A stretch of 39,658 nt of DNA from an uncultured Oscillospiraceae bacterium (GCA_934565655.1 CAKTIE010000017.1:1-39658); one strand, 5' to 3'; shown: positions 27,977-36,311, counted from the stretch's first letter. Made by a program: numbers and translations. Notes: generated by a model from the sequence alone, not told the origin.

Positions 27977-28512
27977 AAAGCTCTCTCCTTTCTGAACAAG
28001 TTTTTCTTTTGCTTATGAAACAGGCCCTGTTGAAAGACCTGCGCTGCACTGTGTCCGCTGGCGTTGCTGCTGACCTTTTCCTCCGGCAGCTCCGCCAAAG
28101 CGGTATGAAAATCCATCCAGCCCCAATAGGACATGCGGAAACTCTTGTAGAGCTTGCAGCGCTTCAACGCCTTTTTGGCGTCCTCGTCGCAGCTGTCGCA
28201 CAGGAACAGGGCTGTGATGTAGGTGTACATGTGATTGGGGCCGGGATTGATGCGGGCCATGCCCTCCTCATAGGCCTTCTTTTCACATGCCTCATAAATT
28301 TCCTTTGTCAGATGGGGAACGCTGAACAGATAGACGTATTCAAAGCTGTTGGCCTCCCAGAGCTTGGCCTTCTTGGACAGCACATACTTGGAGGACTCTG
28401 CATAAAAATCCATCTGCGCAGCCAGAGGCTGCTCGTGCTCCTCACAGCGCCGTACGTCGAAATCATTCTGATAAATCTCACACAAGCGCTGAACGGCATC
28501 TTCACGCGTCAT
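27973..28512 (-). CDS. uncharacterised protein translationally coupled to cstA
   Basis: 179 residues, soluble, not recognised. It is mixed helical with aromatic-rich motifs (SFEYVYLFSVPHL, YKSFRMSYWGWMDF) and cysteines at FLCDSCDEDA (CxxC) and LKRCKLY. The last 30 residues are polar and basic and are coded over the cstA ribosome site. The ATG at 28512 is preferred; the GTG at 28521 is too near AAAGGA. The ATGA overlap with cstA suggests matched output, so a role as partner or regulator of the transporter is plausible but unproven. It is unrelated by eye to YbdD/YjiX. Confidence 0.75.
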   Translation of the reverse strand: MTREDAVQRLCEIYQNDFDVRRCEEHEQPLAAQMDFYAESSKYVLSKKAKLWEANSFEYVYLFSVPHLTKEIYEACEKKAYEEGMARINPGPNHMYTYITALFLCDSCDEDAKKALKRCKLYKSFRMSYWGWMDFHTALAELPEEKVSSNASGHSAAQVFQQGLFHKQKKNLFRKERAL

Positions 28513-28619
28513 CTGTTCCACCGTCCTTTCTTCCTTTTGAAAGCTGGTTGTATCTTTTCGACTTTCGTGATTTTAAGCGCGAAATACCATACAGGAAAAA
28601 AGTTGCATTTTTCCTGAAA

Positions 28620-28633
28620 CGAAAACGTTACCA
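28620..28633. promoter_or_regulatory. cre-like box in the cstA operon leader
   Basis: CGAAAACGTTACCA matches the CcpA consensus TGWAANCGNTNWCA at all but two fixed positions and is centred on AACGTT. It lies about 17-30 bases after the predicted start of the cstA transcript, where CcpA acts as a roadblock. Confidence 0.5.
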
Positions 28634-28656
28634 AGCCTTTAAAATTCATGCTCCAT

Positions 28657-28685
28657 ACTATACGCCAGTTGTTTTTGAATTTCAA
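28657..28685 (-). promoter_or_regulatory. promoter of the cstA operon
   Basis: TTGAAA (28680-28685) and TATAGT (28657-28662) are 17 bases apart on the minus strand, about 145 bases before the first ATG. The long leader holds the cre-like box and an A/T-rich hairpin (28592-28600 with 28608-28616). Confidence 0.6.
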
Positions 28686-28745
28686 GAGGGCAAAGTTCAC
28701 AAGATTTTCACAAAAAGTTCATATAAATTTTCTGTTAAGACAATA

Positions 28746-28774
28746 TTGAATCCGTAAAGAAGTTGTGATAAAAT
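28746..28774 (+). promoter_or_regulatory. promoter reading into an orphan terminator
   Basis: TTGAAT (28746-28751) and TAAAAT (28769-28774) are 17 bases apart, with TGA giving an extended -10. It points toward sigK, but a strong terminator starts 30 bases later. Confidence 0.5.
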
Positions 28775-28780
28775 GAACTC

Positions 28781-28848
28781 GTTTCACCCCCTGTGGGAGT
28801 GGGCATAAAAATGCGCCGCAGAGCAAAAACTGCGGCGCATTTTTATGT
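28781..28848 (+). ncRNA. candidate small RNA between the cstA operon and sigK
   Basis: Predicted span from the start downstream of the 28746-28774 promoter to the T-run of the terminator, about 68 bases. It would fold into a small hairpin (about 28786-28802, CACCCCC against GGGAGTG with one mismatch) followed by the terminator stem. No ORF fits. Evidence is the promoter-terminator pairing in a divergent spacer where no gene needs a terminator. An attenuated leader of sigK is the alternative reading. Confidence 0.4.
28804..28847. terminator. strong terminator in the divergent cstA/sigK spacer
   Basis: An 18-bp perfect stem (28804-28821 with 28830-28847, 8-base loop) has A5 on one foot and T5 on the other. 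The flanking genes run away from it on both sides, so it terminates no annotated gene. Confidence 0.88.
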
Positions 28849-28928
28849 GGATACGCAAAACGGCGGCTTCTTTGCACATAGGGACTTCCCGTCGGCGCAT
28901 AGCCTGACAGGGAGAGGAGGCGTTTGCC

Positions 28929-29621
28929 ATGCTGAGTGCGGCGCTGCTGCTGGTGTGCCAGAGCATGTTCTGGCATCTGCATCTGGCGGGTGAGGGAGGT
29001 TCCTTCCCCAAACCGCTGACAGCGGAGGAGGAGAAGGAGTATCTGGCGCGGTGTGCCCAGGGAGATCTGGATGCCCGCAACGTGCTGGTAGAGCGGAACC
29101 TGCGCCTTGTGGCGCACATTATTAAAAAGTATTATACGCAAGCGGAGGAACAGGAGGATCTGCTCTCCATCGGGACCATCGGACTGATCAAGGCGGTGAA
29201 TACCTTCAAACCCGACAAAGGTATCCGCCTGGCCACTTATGCAAGCAGATGCATTGAAAATGAGATTCTAATGTACTTCCGCGCGCGGAAGAAGCTGCAG
29301 GGAGAGGTATCCCTCAGCGATACCATTGAGACCGACGGCGACGGCAGCGACCTGTCCATCGGCGACGTGGTAGGGAAGAGCGACACCATGCTGGAGGATC
29401 TGCAGGATCGGGATGACCGCATACTGGTGCGGCGGCTGGTGGCGGAGCGGCTGACGGAGCGTGAGGCGGACATTATCCGCCGCCGCTACGGACTGGAGGG
29501 GCATATGCCCCAGACCCAGCGGCAGGTGGCCGCCGTCTATCACATCAGCCGCAGCTATGTATCGCGCATTGAGAAAAGAGCGCTGGAGAAGCTGGAAAAG
29601 GCGCTGCGGGAGTTTCTCTGA
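28929..29621 (+). CDS. sigK: sporulation sigma factor SigK (mother cell, late)
   Basis: 230 residues. A hydrophobic N-terminus (about 1-20, MLSAALLLVCQSMFW) and then SFPKPLTAEEE resemble the pro-sequence of pro-sigma-K, which SpoIVFB removes in Bacillus. Region 2 (DLLSIGTIGLIKAVNTFKPD, LATYASRCIENEIL) and region 4 (LTEREADIIRRRYGLEG) are intact. The gene is uninterrupted, so there is no skin element here. AGGAGG at 28915-28920 is eight bases before the ATG. It directs late coat and cortex genes in the mother cell. No clear sigma-E or sigma-K promoter was found upstream. Confidence 0.93.
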   Translation: MLSAALLLVCQSMFWHLHLAGEGGSFPKPLTAEEEKEYLARCAQGDLDARNVLVERNLRLVAHIIKKYYTQAEEQEDLLSIGTIGLIKAVNTFKPDKGIRLATYASRCIENEILMYFRARKKLQGEVSLSDTIETDGDGSDLSIGDVVGKSDTMLEDLQDRDDRILVRRLVAERLTEREADIIRRRYGLEGHMPQTQRQVAAVYHISRSYVSRIEKRALEKLEKALREFL

Positions 29622-29644
29622 CGCCGCAGGCCCGCAAAGAAAAC

Positions 29645-29683
29645 GATACCCCTCGGCCCGATGCGGCAGAGGGGTATCATTTT
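29645..29683. terminator. terminator between convergent sigK and LtaS-like genes
   Basis: A 10-bp stem GATACCCCTC/GAGGGGTATC (29645-29654 with 29669-29678) with a 14-base loop is flanked by AAAAC and ATTTT. It lies between the two stop codons and serves both directions. Confidence 0.75.
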
Positions 29684-29694
29684 GGATAAAAGAT

Positions 29695-31851
29695 CTATTC
29701 GCCGGTATATTCATCCGTGGGATCTTCATTCACCGGATCGTCCACCGTGTCGTCTGCGTTGCTGTCGGGGATCACCACGGGTGCCTGCATGACATAGGTG
29801 GCCTGCGGATGGTGCAGCACCACACCGGCATAGTCGTACTGGATCAGCTGCCGGGCGTAGGAGTACTTGGCGTCCACCAGCGAGGTGACGGTATCCACAT
29901 AATCGTCCGCCACGGTGATGCCGGGGTTGGGGGTAAAGGTGTGGGTCTTGGCGTCGTAGGTGCCTGCGGCGGTGATCCAGCTGTTGCCCCGGTTGGTGGG
30001 CAGGATCACCAGCGGCATGCAGGTGGATGCCTGAGAGGCGTTATAGTTCTCGGCAAACACGTCCCGGCCCGACAGCAGGCGGGAGTCGTAGGTCAGGCCG
30101 AACAGGTTGCTGAGGGTGGGGATAATGTCGATGGAGGAGCAGGGGGTATTGACGGTGACCGGCTGCTCCATGCTGCCGCTCCACAGGATCAGGGTGTTGC
30201 GGTAGCGTGAGATATCCAGCTCGCTGTCCTGCAGGCCGCTGAGCTCCTGATAGTAATCCACCTCGTCGGTCACCAGCGCATAGGGATAGTGGTCGGCGGT
30301 GAGACAGATCACGGTATCATCGGCGATGCCGGCGGCCTCCAGTTGCTCCAGCAGATAGGTCAGGGCGTATTCCAGTTCCAGATTGGCGGCGATATAACCC
30401 TGCACCGGCTGGGAGGCATTGGGGTAGGCGGCCACGGCGGCCTCACGGTTCTTGGCGGACATGGCGTTGCCCCAGCCCCAGTTGGCATGGCCGCTGACGG
30501 TCATGTAGTAGGCGTGGAAGGGCTTGCCGTTCTGGACATAGTCCTGGATATAGGCCGGGGCCGTCAGTTCCATCATCTCCAGATCGGAGTAGGGCCAGCC
30601 GGGGCCGGTGATGTTCAGGCCGTTGCCCTGGCCGTAATAGTCATAGCCTAGGTTGGGATGGGTCAGATGGCGGTTGTAGTAGGTGTAGGAATTGTTGTGA
30701 TAGGCCACGGTGGTATAGCCCAGCGCCCGGAACTGGTTGCCCAGGGCAAAGGGCATATAATCCTTGTGGCTGACATAGAAGCTGAGGTTATTGTTGATCC
30801 AGGTGGGGATCACGCCGGTCATGGCGGCAAACTCGCCGCCGGTGGTGGACTGGCCCCAACCGGGCTGGTAGTAGTTGTTGAACACGAAGCCCTCGTGGGT
30901 CAGCTTATACAGGGTGGGCGTCAGCTCCTTGCTGATCACATAGGGGGAGAAGGCCTCGGCGGTGATCTGGATCAGATTCTTCCCCTCGAACATGCCGGTG
31001 TATTCATTCTTCTGGCTGGCGGTAAGGCTGCTGAAATATTTGTGCATGTTGGCCAGCGTCTGGCCGCCCACCAGCTGGGACTCCGCCTCGAAATCCAGAT
31101 CCATCTTATTGTAGTCATAGACCACCGGCGAGGGATCCGGCTCCGGATCCGGCTCCGCCACCTGGATCACCGGTGCATCGGGCAGGCCGAACAGGGCATA
31201 CTGGAACTCCAGCCGCACGGAGGCGGACAGACCGAAATTGGGTACGGCGCGGTCCGTAATGAAGTTATAGGTATAGTCGGCCTTGTATTCGCCGGTATAG
31301 CACAGGGCGGAGCCTGCGGCCTGGAACACGATAAAGCCCGCCAGCGCCAGCAGCCGTACCTTACCGCTGAGCCGCTTGCCTGGCAGCAGATGGCGGTGGA
31401 AGATGATCAGCGCCGCCAGCGGCACAAAGGCCAGCAGGATAAAGAGCAGGCGGCTCACGATGATCTCCATCATGGTGGTGAAGAAGTTGCCCACCACGTT
31501 GCCGGTCATCTGCATGACGAAGCCAAGGCCCCAATAGGTCTTGAAATAGCTCTTGCAACAGTATTCGATGCACGTCAGCACCGTCCAGCCCACGCACAGG
31601 GCGTAGGTGACGATGTGGGCGGCCTTCCGGGGCAGCAGATCCACCAGCGCCGACAGCAGCAGGCCCATGGCGGCGGAAAACAGCAGGATATACACCAGCG
31701 GCATCCCCAGAAATTCCACGCTGCGGTCGAATATATGCATCAGCAGCTCATGGTAGATAAGCGCCAGCGGAAGGAAAAACAGCGGCCACAGACTCCGCTT
31801 CGGGGGTTCCTGCGGCGCCTGCTCCAGACGGGTGTGGTTTTCTTGCTCCAT
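29695..31851 (-). CDS. LTA synthase-like membrane sulfatase (phosphoglycerol transferase family)
   Basis: 718 residues. Four to five N-terminal membrane helices are followed by an extracellular sulfatase-fold domain. Likely metal and catalytic residues are E in LIQITAEAFSP, T336 in WGQSTTGGEF (LtaS threonine nucleophile position), H in TVSGHANW, and D-H in LTADHYPY. LtaS enzymes polymerise glycerol phosphate on a lipid anchor. This protein could instead modify another envelope glycan, as such paralogues are common. A Pro/Asp-rich segment (EPDPEPDPSP) and a long C-terminal extension ending in acidic residues are additions to the core. Start 31851 has AAGGAG. Confidence 0.85.
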   Translation of the reverse strand: MEQENHTRLEQAPQEPPKRSLWPLFFLPLALIYHELLMHIFDRSVEFLGMPLVYILLFSAAMGLLLSALVDLLPRKAAHIVTYALCVGWTVLTCIEYCCKSYFKTYWGLGFVMQMTGNVVGNFFTTMMEIIVSRLLFILLAFVPLAALIIFHRHLLPGKRLSGKVRLLALAGFIVFQAAGSALCYTGEYKADYTYNFITDRAVPNFGLSASVRLEFQYALFGLPDAPVIQVAEPDPEPDPSPVVYDYNKMDLDFEAESQLVGGQTLANMHKYFSSLTASQKNEYTGMFEGKNLIQITAEAFSPYVISKELTPTLYKLTHEGFVFNNYYQPGWGQSTTGGEFAAMTGVIPTWINNNLSFYVSHKDYMPFALGNQFRALGYTTVAYHNNSYTYYNRHLTHPNLGYDYYGQGNGLNITGPGWPYSDLEMMELTAPAYIQDYVQNGKPFHAYYMTVSGHANWGWGNAMSAKNREAAVAAYPNASQPVQGYIAANLELEYALTYLLEQLEAAGIADDTVICLTADHYPYALVTDEVDYYQELSGLQDSELDISRYRNTLILWSGSMEQPVTVNTPCSSIDIIPTLSNLFGLTYDSRLLSGRDVFAENYNASQASTCMPLVILPTNRGNSWITAAGTYDAKTHTFTPNPGITVADDYVDTVTSLVDAKYSYARQLIQYDYAGVVLHHPQATYVMQAPVVIPDSNADDTVDDPVNEDPTDEYTGE

Positions 31852-31918
31852 AGGTCTCCTTATCGTCCCGGCGGGACGTAAACAAATCGTAAAATCTTGT
31901 CGAAAGGACAGTTTTAAT

Positions 31919-31947
31919 ATAGTAGCATGCTTTATCTGCTTTTGCAA
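31919..31947 (-). promoter_or_regulatory. promoter of the LtaS-like gene
   Basis: TTGCAA (31942-31947) and TACTAT (31919-31924) are 17 bases apart on the minus strand, with TGC before the -10. A GTCCC/GGGAC hairpin (31865-31877) precedes the ribosome site. Confidence 0.6.
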
Positions 31948-32023
31948 TGGGCGTTGACCGTACCTCACGAAAAATTTACAATTTGATATTTACTGATTTT
32001 GACTGTTTTTTGTGGCGGCGGGG

Positions 32024-33235
32024 TCAGTCGTCCCAGCCGCTGAACTTGCCCGTGTTGCCGAAGGTGATGGCGCCCTTGCCGTACTTGCCCCGGATGGCAT
32101 CCATGGCTTGCTCCAGCTTCTCCTGCTTTTCGTTCTGCTTCGGCGCTTCCCGGTTCAGCAGATCCAGCTGCTCAAAGCTGTCGGCGTCCTCGGTGAGATA
32201 CAGCGCCGTGATGGTCAGGGCGCGGATGGGGTCGGGAGCGTGCCACGACTGCCGCGCCAGCTCCAGCGCCGCATGGTAGATATCCTTCTGTAAATGGGTG
32301 GGGCTGTCCAGCCGCGTCTGGCGGCTGAACTGGCGGAACTGGGCGTCCCGGATGGTCAGCGCCACGCCGCCGCAGTACATGCCATAGCGGCGCAGGCGGC
32401 CCGCCACGCTGTCGGACAGCACCGCAAGACCGGAGCGTACCTCCTCCCAGCGGGTGAGATTCCGGGGGAAGGTGGTGCCGTTGCCCACGGATTTCACCGG
32501 CTCGGCCTCGTGCTGGGGACGGACGGGGCTGCTTTCCAGCCCGTTGGCATAATCGTGGAGCTGCGCACCGTGCTTGCCCAATAGTGTTTCCAGATTCTGG
32601 CGGGGGAATACCGCCAGCTGGCCGATGGTCTCCACGCCGTACTGATGCAGCAGCTTTCGGGTGGAGTGGCCCACGCCCAGCAGGTCGCCCACCGGCAGCG
32701 GCCACACGATATCCTTCCAGTTGTCCCGGTCGATGACGGTGGTGGCATCGGGCTTTTTATAGTCGCTGCCCAGCTTGGCAAAAATCTTGTTGAAGCTGAC
32801 GCCCACCGAGATGGTCAGCCCCAGCTCCTGCCGCAGCCGGGCGCGCAGCCGGTCGGCAATGGCCTTGCCGTCGCCTCCGAACAGGTGCATGCTGCCGGTG
32901 ATGTCCAGCCAGCTCTCGTCGATGCCGAAGGGCTCCACCAGATCGGTATATTGCCCGTAAATGGCGTTGACTTTCCGGCTGTACTCCTTATATAAGCTGT
33001 GGTGGGGCGGCAGGGTGATGAGATGGGGGGCCTTCTGCCGGGCCTGCCAGATGGTCTCCGCCGTCTTGACGCCCAGCTGCTTGGCGGCCTCGTTCTTGGC
33101 CAGCACGATGCCGTGGCGGGACTCCGGATCGCCGCATACCGCCACCGGCACGTCCCGCAGCGCCGGATAGCTCAATAGCTCCACCGACGCGAAAAAGCAG
33201 TTCAGATCACAGTGCAGGATCACGCGCTCCTTCAT
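32024..33235 (-). CDS. dinB: DNA polymerase IV (Y family, translesion)
   Basis: 403 residues. Palm catalytic residues D10 (HCDLNCFFASVE) and D106-E107 (GIDESWLDI), the helix-hairpin-helix GVGHSTRKLLHQYGVETIGQLA and a little-finger domain are present. QLDLL near residue 360 resembles the beta-clamp binding motif. Y-family enzymes copy past damaged bases with low fidelity. The promoter has TATACT with an upstream TGG. It is transcribed away from the DEAD-box gene. No LexA box was recognised, so SOS control is not shown. Confidence 0.94.
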   Translation of the reverse strand: MKERVILHCDLNCFFASVELLSYPALRDVPVAVCGDPESRHGIVLAKNEAAKQLGVKTAETIWQARQKAPHLITLPPHHSLYKEYSRKVNAIYGQYTDLVEPFGIDESWLDITGSMHLFGGDGKAIADRLRARLRQELGLTISVGVSFNKIFAKLGSDYKKPDATTVIDRDNWKDIVWPLPVGDLLGVGHSTRKLLHQYGVETIGQLAVFPRQNLETLLGKHGAQLHDYANGLESSPVRPQHEAEPVKSVGNGTTFPRNLTRWEEVRSGLAVLSDSVAGRLRRYGMYCGGVALTIRDAQFRQFSRQTRLDSPTHLQKDIYHAALELARQSWHAPDPIRALTITALYLTEDADSFEQLDLLNREAPKQNEKQEKLEQAMDAIRGKYGKGAITFGNTGKFSGWDD

Positions 33236-33269
33236 ACCACAGCCCCCTCTCGCTCATTTGTTCGAGGAT

Positions 33270-33298
33270 AGTATACCACGTTTTGCGGCGTTTGAAAA
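33270..33298 (-). promoter_or_regulatory. dinB promoter
   Basis: TATACT (33270-33275) with an upstream TGG (extended -10) and a partial -35 TTTTCA (33293-33298), 17 bases apart on the minus strand. Confidence 0.5.
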
Positions 33299-33322
33299 GA
33301 GGAAATGCTTACTTGACAGCTA

Positions 33323-33331
33323 TGGTATAAT
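33323..33331 (+). promoter_or_regulatory. extended -10 promoter of the DEAD-box helicase gene
   Basis: TGGTATAAT (TATAAT at 33326-33331) stands 42 bases before the ATG. A TTGACA at 33313-33318 is only seven bases upstream of the -10 and cannot act as its -35. Confidence 0.6.
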
Positions 33332-33372
33332 AGAAACGATTGAAATTTTTGAGAAATAAGAGGAAAAACGCT

Positions 33373-34527
33373 ATGGAGATCACCCAGGGGGTGGATTTTG
33401 AGAGCTTCGGCCTGTCCGAAGCCACGCTGCGGGCCATCCGCAACAAGGGATATACCGTATCCACGCCGGTGCAGGCCGGCTGCATCCCGCCCATGATGGC
33501 GGGCAAGGATGTCATTGCCAAGGCGCCTACCGGCACCGGAAAGACCATGGCCTTCGGCATCCCCATTATTGAGAAGATCGACCCGGAAAGCGAAGAGGTG
33601 CAGGCGGTCATTATGGCCCCCACCCGTGAGCTTGCCATGCAGATCACCGACGAAATGCGGGACATCGCCGTGTATCACGAGGGTGTGCGGCTGGTGTGCC
33701 TGTACGGCGGCCAGCCCATCGGTAAGCAGATCAACGCCCTGAAGCGCAAGCCCCAGATCGTGGTGGCCACGCCGGGCCGTCTCAGCGACCATATGAAGCG
33801 CCGCACCGTGGTGCTGAAGGCGGTCAAGACCGTGGTGCTGGACGAGGCGGACCGCATGCTGGACATGGGCTTTATCCACGATGTGACCCGTATTCTGGAC
33901 AAGATCCCCAGCCGCGAGAATCTGGGCATGTTCTCCGCCACCATCTCCCGGGAGGTCATGGACATCTCCTGGGTCTATCAGCGGGATCCGGAGGAGATCA
34001 CCGTGCAGGCCACCAAGGAGAACAAGCCTGACATCCTGCAATACCGCATCGAGGTGCCCTCCGACGGCAAGGTGGACGCCATCGCCAGGATCCTGGAGCA
34101 TGAGGGCTATGACCGGGTGATCTGCTTCTGCAACACCAAGGGCAATACCGAGCGGCTGACCAAGTTCCTGCAGATGCGGGGCGTGGACGCCAAGTGCATC
34201 CACGGCGACATTCCCCAGAGCAAGCGCGAGGCCGTCATGCAGCAGTTCCGGGACGGCAAGCTCCGCGTGTTCGTGGCCACGGATGTGGCCAGCCGCGGCA
34301 TCGACGTGGACGACGTGGACGCCGTGTTCAACTACGACGTGCCGGAGGAGAACGAGTATTACATTCACCGCATCGGCCGAACAGGCCGTGCCAGGCGCCA
34401 CGGCGTGGCCTATACGCTGCTGAGCGATTTCCCCAGCCGCATGCGGCTGGACGACATCGTCCGCAACACCCGCAGCCAGATCGTAACGGCGAAGCTGGCC
34501 GACGACGGCAGCATCGTGACGGAGTGA
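33373..34527 (+). CDS. DEAD-box RNA helicase
   Basis: 384 residues: both RecA-like domains and no C-terminal RNA-binding extension. The Q motif (F...TPVQAGCIP), APTGTGKT (motif I), PTREL, DEAD (VVLDEADRML), SAT, HGDIPQSKRE, ATDVASRGIDV and HRIGRTGRARR are complete. Motif I has Pro where AQTGTGKT is usual in this family. Core-only helicases act on ribosome assembly or RNA decay, often in the cold; the target is unknown. The ATG at 33373 follows an AAGAGGA site. The next gene on this strand starts 110 bases later. Confidence 0.92.
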   Translation: MEITQGVDFESFGLSEATLRAIRNKGYTVSTPVQAGCIPPMMAGKDVIAKAPTGTGKTMAFGIPIIEKIDPESEEVQAVIMAPTRELAMQITDEMRDIAVYHEGVRLVCLYGGQPIGKQINALKRKPQIVVATPGRLSDHMKRRTVVLKAVKTVVLDEADRMLDMGFIHDVTRILDKIPSRENLGMFSATISREVMDISWVYQRDPEEITVQATKENKPDILQYRIEVPSDGKVDAIARILEHEGYDRVICFCNTKGNTERLTKFLQMRGVDAKCIHGDIPQSKREAVMQQFRDGKLRVFVATDVASRGIDVDDVDAVFNYDVPEENEYYIHRIGRTGRARRHGVAYTLLSDFPSRMRLDDIVRNTRSQIVTAKLADDGSIVTE

Positions 34528-34533
34528 AAGATA

Positions 34534-34561
34534 AGTGAAGAGTGAATAGTGAAGAATGAAA
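34534..34561 (+). repeat. 7-base tandem repeat, four units
   Basis: AGTGAAG, AGTGAAT, AGTGAAG and AATGAAA follow one another directly after the helicase stop, and an 18-base palindrome ATGCCGCC-AC-GGCGGCAT (34571-34588) comes next. The unit is the start of a dispersed element seen in some gut Firmicutes genomes (from memory). No terminator T-run is present. Confidence 0.55.
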
Positions 34562-34636
34562 AGTTGTGGTATGCCGCCACGGCGGCATGATTGAAATTGC
34601 CGTACTTTCCCGCATCCCCTTTGAAAGGAGCATCCC

Positions 34637-36304
34637 ATGAAACGAACCAAACGACTGTTATCGCTGCTTCTGGCGCTGGCTATGGTGCTGACCATGGCGG
34701 CCTGCGGCACGGCGGAGCCGGAAAAAATGACTGTCCGCGCCGCGCTGGCAGGCGCGCCGGTCACGCTGGATCCCGCCCGGGCCGTTACCGAAACGGAAAA
34801 GACCGTGGCGGCCAACCTGTATGAAAACCTGATGAAGCCGACGCTGACCGGCGTTGCCAACGGGCAGGCTTCCAGCTATGTGTATACCGACAACATGGAC
34901 GGAACGGAAACGTATACCTTTACCCTCCGCAGCGATATCTACTGGTCGGACGGCAAGAAGGTCACGGCCCACGATTTCGTGTACGCCTGGCAGCGGCTGG
35001 TGGATCCGGCGACCAATTCGCCCCATGCCTCCATCCTGAACATGGTGGCCGGCTATGCCGACGCTGTGGCGGGCGATCCCGCGGCGCTTCAGGTGCGGGC
35101 CACGGATGACCGGACGCTGGAGGTCACCATCAGCGGACACTGCTCGTACTTCCTGTCTGTGGTGTGCACGGCGGTGTCCACCATGCCGGTGCGGGCGGAT
35201 GCGGCCGGTACGGCGGCGGATGAGACCGACAGCGCGGACACCCAGAGTACAGATGCTGTGGAACCGCAGCCGCAGCCGGACTGGTCCATGGACGCGGCCA
35301 CGCTGCTGACCAACGGCCCCTACGCCGTCAGCAGCATGACGGAGGAGGGCGTGTCCCTGACGCAGGTCGCCAAGTATTATGACGCCAAGCGTCTGGGCCC
35401 CGATGAGATCGACTTTGTCTACGCGGCCGGGACGGAGGATGCCATGGCGCTGTATGATGACGGAGAAGTGGACTTTGTGCTGGATGCCGGCGCGGCCGAG
35501 GGCGCGGTGGAGGCTTCCTCCGCCCGCGTCAGCACCGTGCTGATCAACCAGATGGCTACCAGCCTCAGCGAATCCATGCGCAAGGCCATGTCGCTGGTCA
35601 TTGACCGTGATGTGCTGGCGGAGATGGCGGCGGGGGAGACGGAGGAGGTCTATCGCGCGGCGGACGGCCTGATCCCCTACGGTATCGTCACGTCGGAGGG
35701 CAAGTCCTTCCGGGAGGCCAACGGCCCGGTCATTGACAATGACCCCGAGGGCTACGACGCCCGCTGCCAGGAGGCGGCGGAGCTGCTGCGCAGCGCGGGC
35801 TATACCACCGCGTCGCTGGATCGCATGAGCCCGGTGACGCTGCTGTACGAGAGCACCGGTAGCAACGCCCGGATCGCCCAGGCATTGCAGTCCGTCTGGC
35901 GTGAGACGCTGGGTATCCGGGTCTCTGTGCGAGGCGTGGCGCCGGAGGATATGATGAACGTGCTGAAAAGCGGCGAGTTTTCGCTGGCGCTGACGGATGT
36001 CAGCGGCGACCGCAACACGGCTCTGAGCTATCTGAACCGCTTCAGCAGCAGCCAGCAGGAGAACTATGGCCAGTTTTACTCCAATGCTTACGATATGCTG
36101 ATCCGCACCGCGGCCAACTCCAGCAGCGACGAGGCCCGGGACGCCTATCTGGCGGACGCGGAGCGCATGCTGCTGGACAGCGGCTATGTGATCCCCCTGT
36201 ATAACGAGACCTATACATGGCTCCTGCGGGATACGCTGACCGGCATCCAGACCGACGGCATGGGCGTGTATTACTTCCAGAACATCGTAAAGACCTCCGC
36301 GTAA
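34637..36304 (+). CDS. oligopeptide-type substrate-binding lipoprotein (SBP family 5)
   Basis: 555 residues. A type II signal peptide with Cys at 23 (lipobox TMAAC) anchors it to the outer face of the membrane. The family 5 fold begins VRAALAGAPVTLDPARAVTETE, with YENLMKP and the ATDDRTLEVTI segment. A Thr/Ser/Asp/Glu/Pro-rich insert (about 195-215, ADETDSADTQSTDAVEPQPQ) interrupts the fold. It lacks neighbouring permease and ATPase genes, so it is either an orphan receptor or supplies a transporter encoded elsewhere. The ribosome site AAAGGAG is seven bases upstream. Confidence 0.87.
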   Translation: MKRTKRLLSLLLALAMVLTMAACGTAEPEKMTVRAALAGAPVTLDPARAVTETEKTVAANLYENLMKPTLTGVANGQASSYVYTDNMDGTETYTFTLRSDIYWSDGKKVTAHDFVYAWQRLVDPATNSPHASILNMVAGYADAVAGDPAALQVRATDDRTLEVTISGHCSYFLSVVCTAVSTMPVRADAAGTAADETDSADTQSTDAVEPQPQPDWSMDAATLLTNGPYAVSSMTEEGVSLTQVAKYYDAKRLGPDEIDFVYAAGTEDAMALYDDGEVDFVLDAGAAEGAVEASSARVSTVLINQMATSLSESMRKAMSLVIDRDVLAEMAAGETEEVYRAADGLIPYGIVTSEGKSFREANGPVIDNDPEGYDARCQEAAELLRSAGYTTASLDRMSPVTLLYESTGSNARIAQALQSVWRETLGIRVSVRGVAPEDMMNVLKSGEFSLALTDVSGDRNTALSYLNRFSSSQQENYGQFYSNAYDMLIRTAANSSSDEARDAYLADAERMLLDSGYVIPLYNETYTWLLRDTLTGIQTDGMGVYYFQNIVKTSA

Positions 36305-36311
36305 ACAACAT

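Noticed and set aside
26126..28018. 630-codon plus-strand frame opposite cstA
   Set aside because: Composition is His/Gly/Asp/Gln-rich without domains; it is the reverse image of the CstA membrane helices.
28786..28802. T-box or other known riboswitch upstream of sigK
   Set aside because: The stretch is too short and has no conserved aptamer blocks; only two simple hairpins are present.
28848..28928. CATAGCCT-like -10 for a sigma-E promoter before sigK
   Set aside because: At least two mismatches in the -10 and no convincing -35 at the right distance.
33313..33318. Perfect TTGACA near the DEAD-box gene
   Set aside because: It is only seven bases from the -10 TATAAT, too close to be its -35, and no other -10 lies 17 bases further on.
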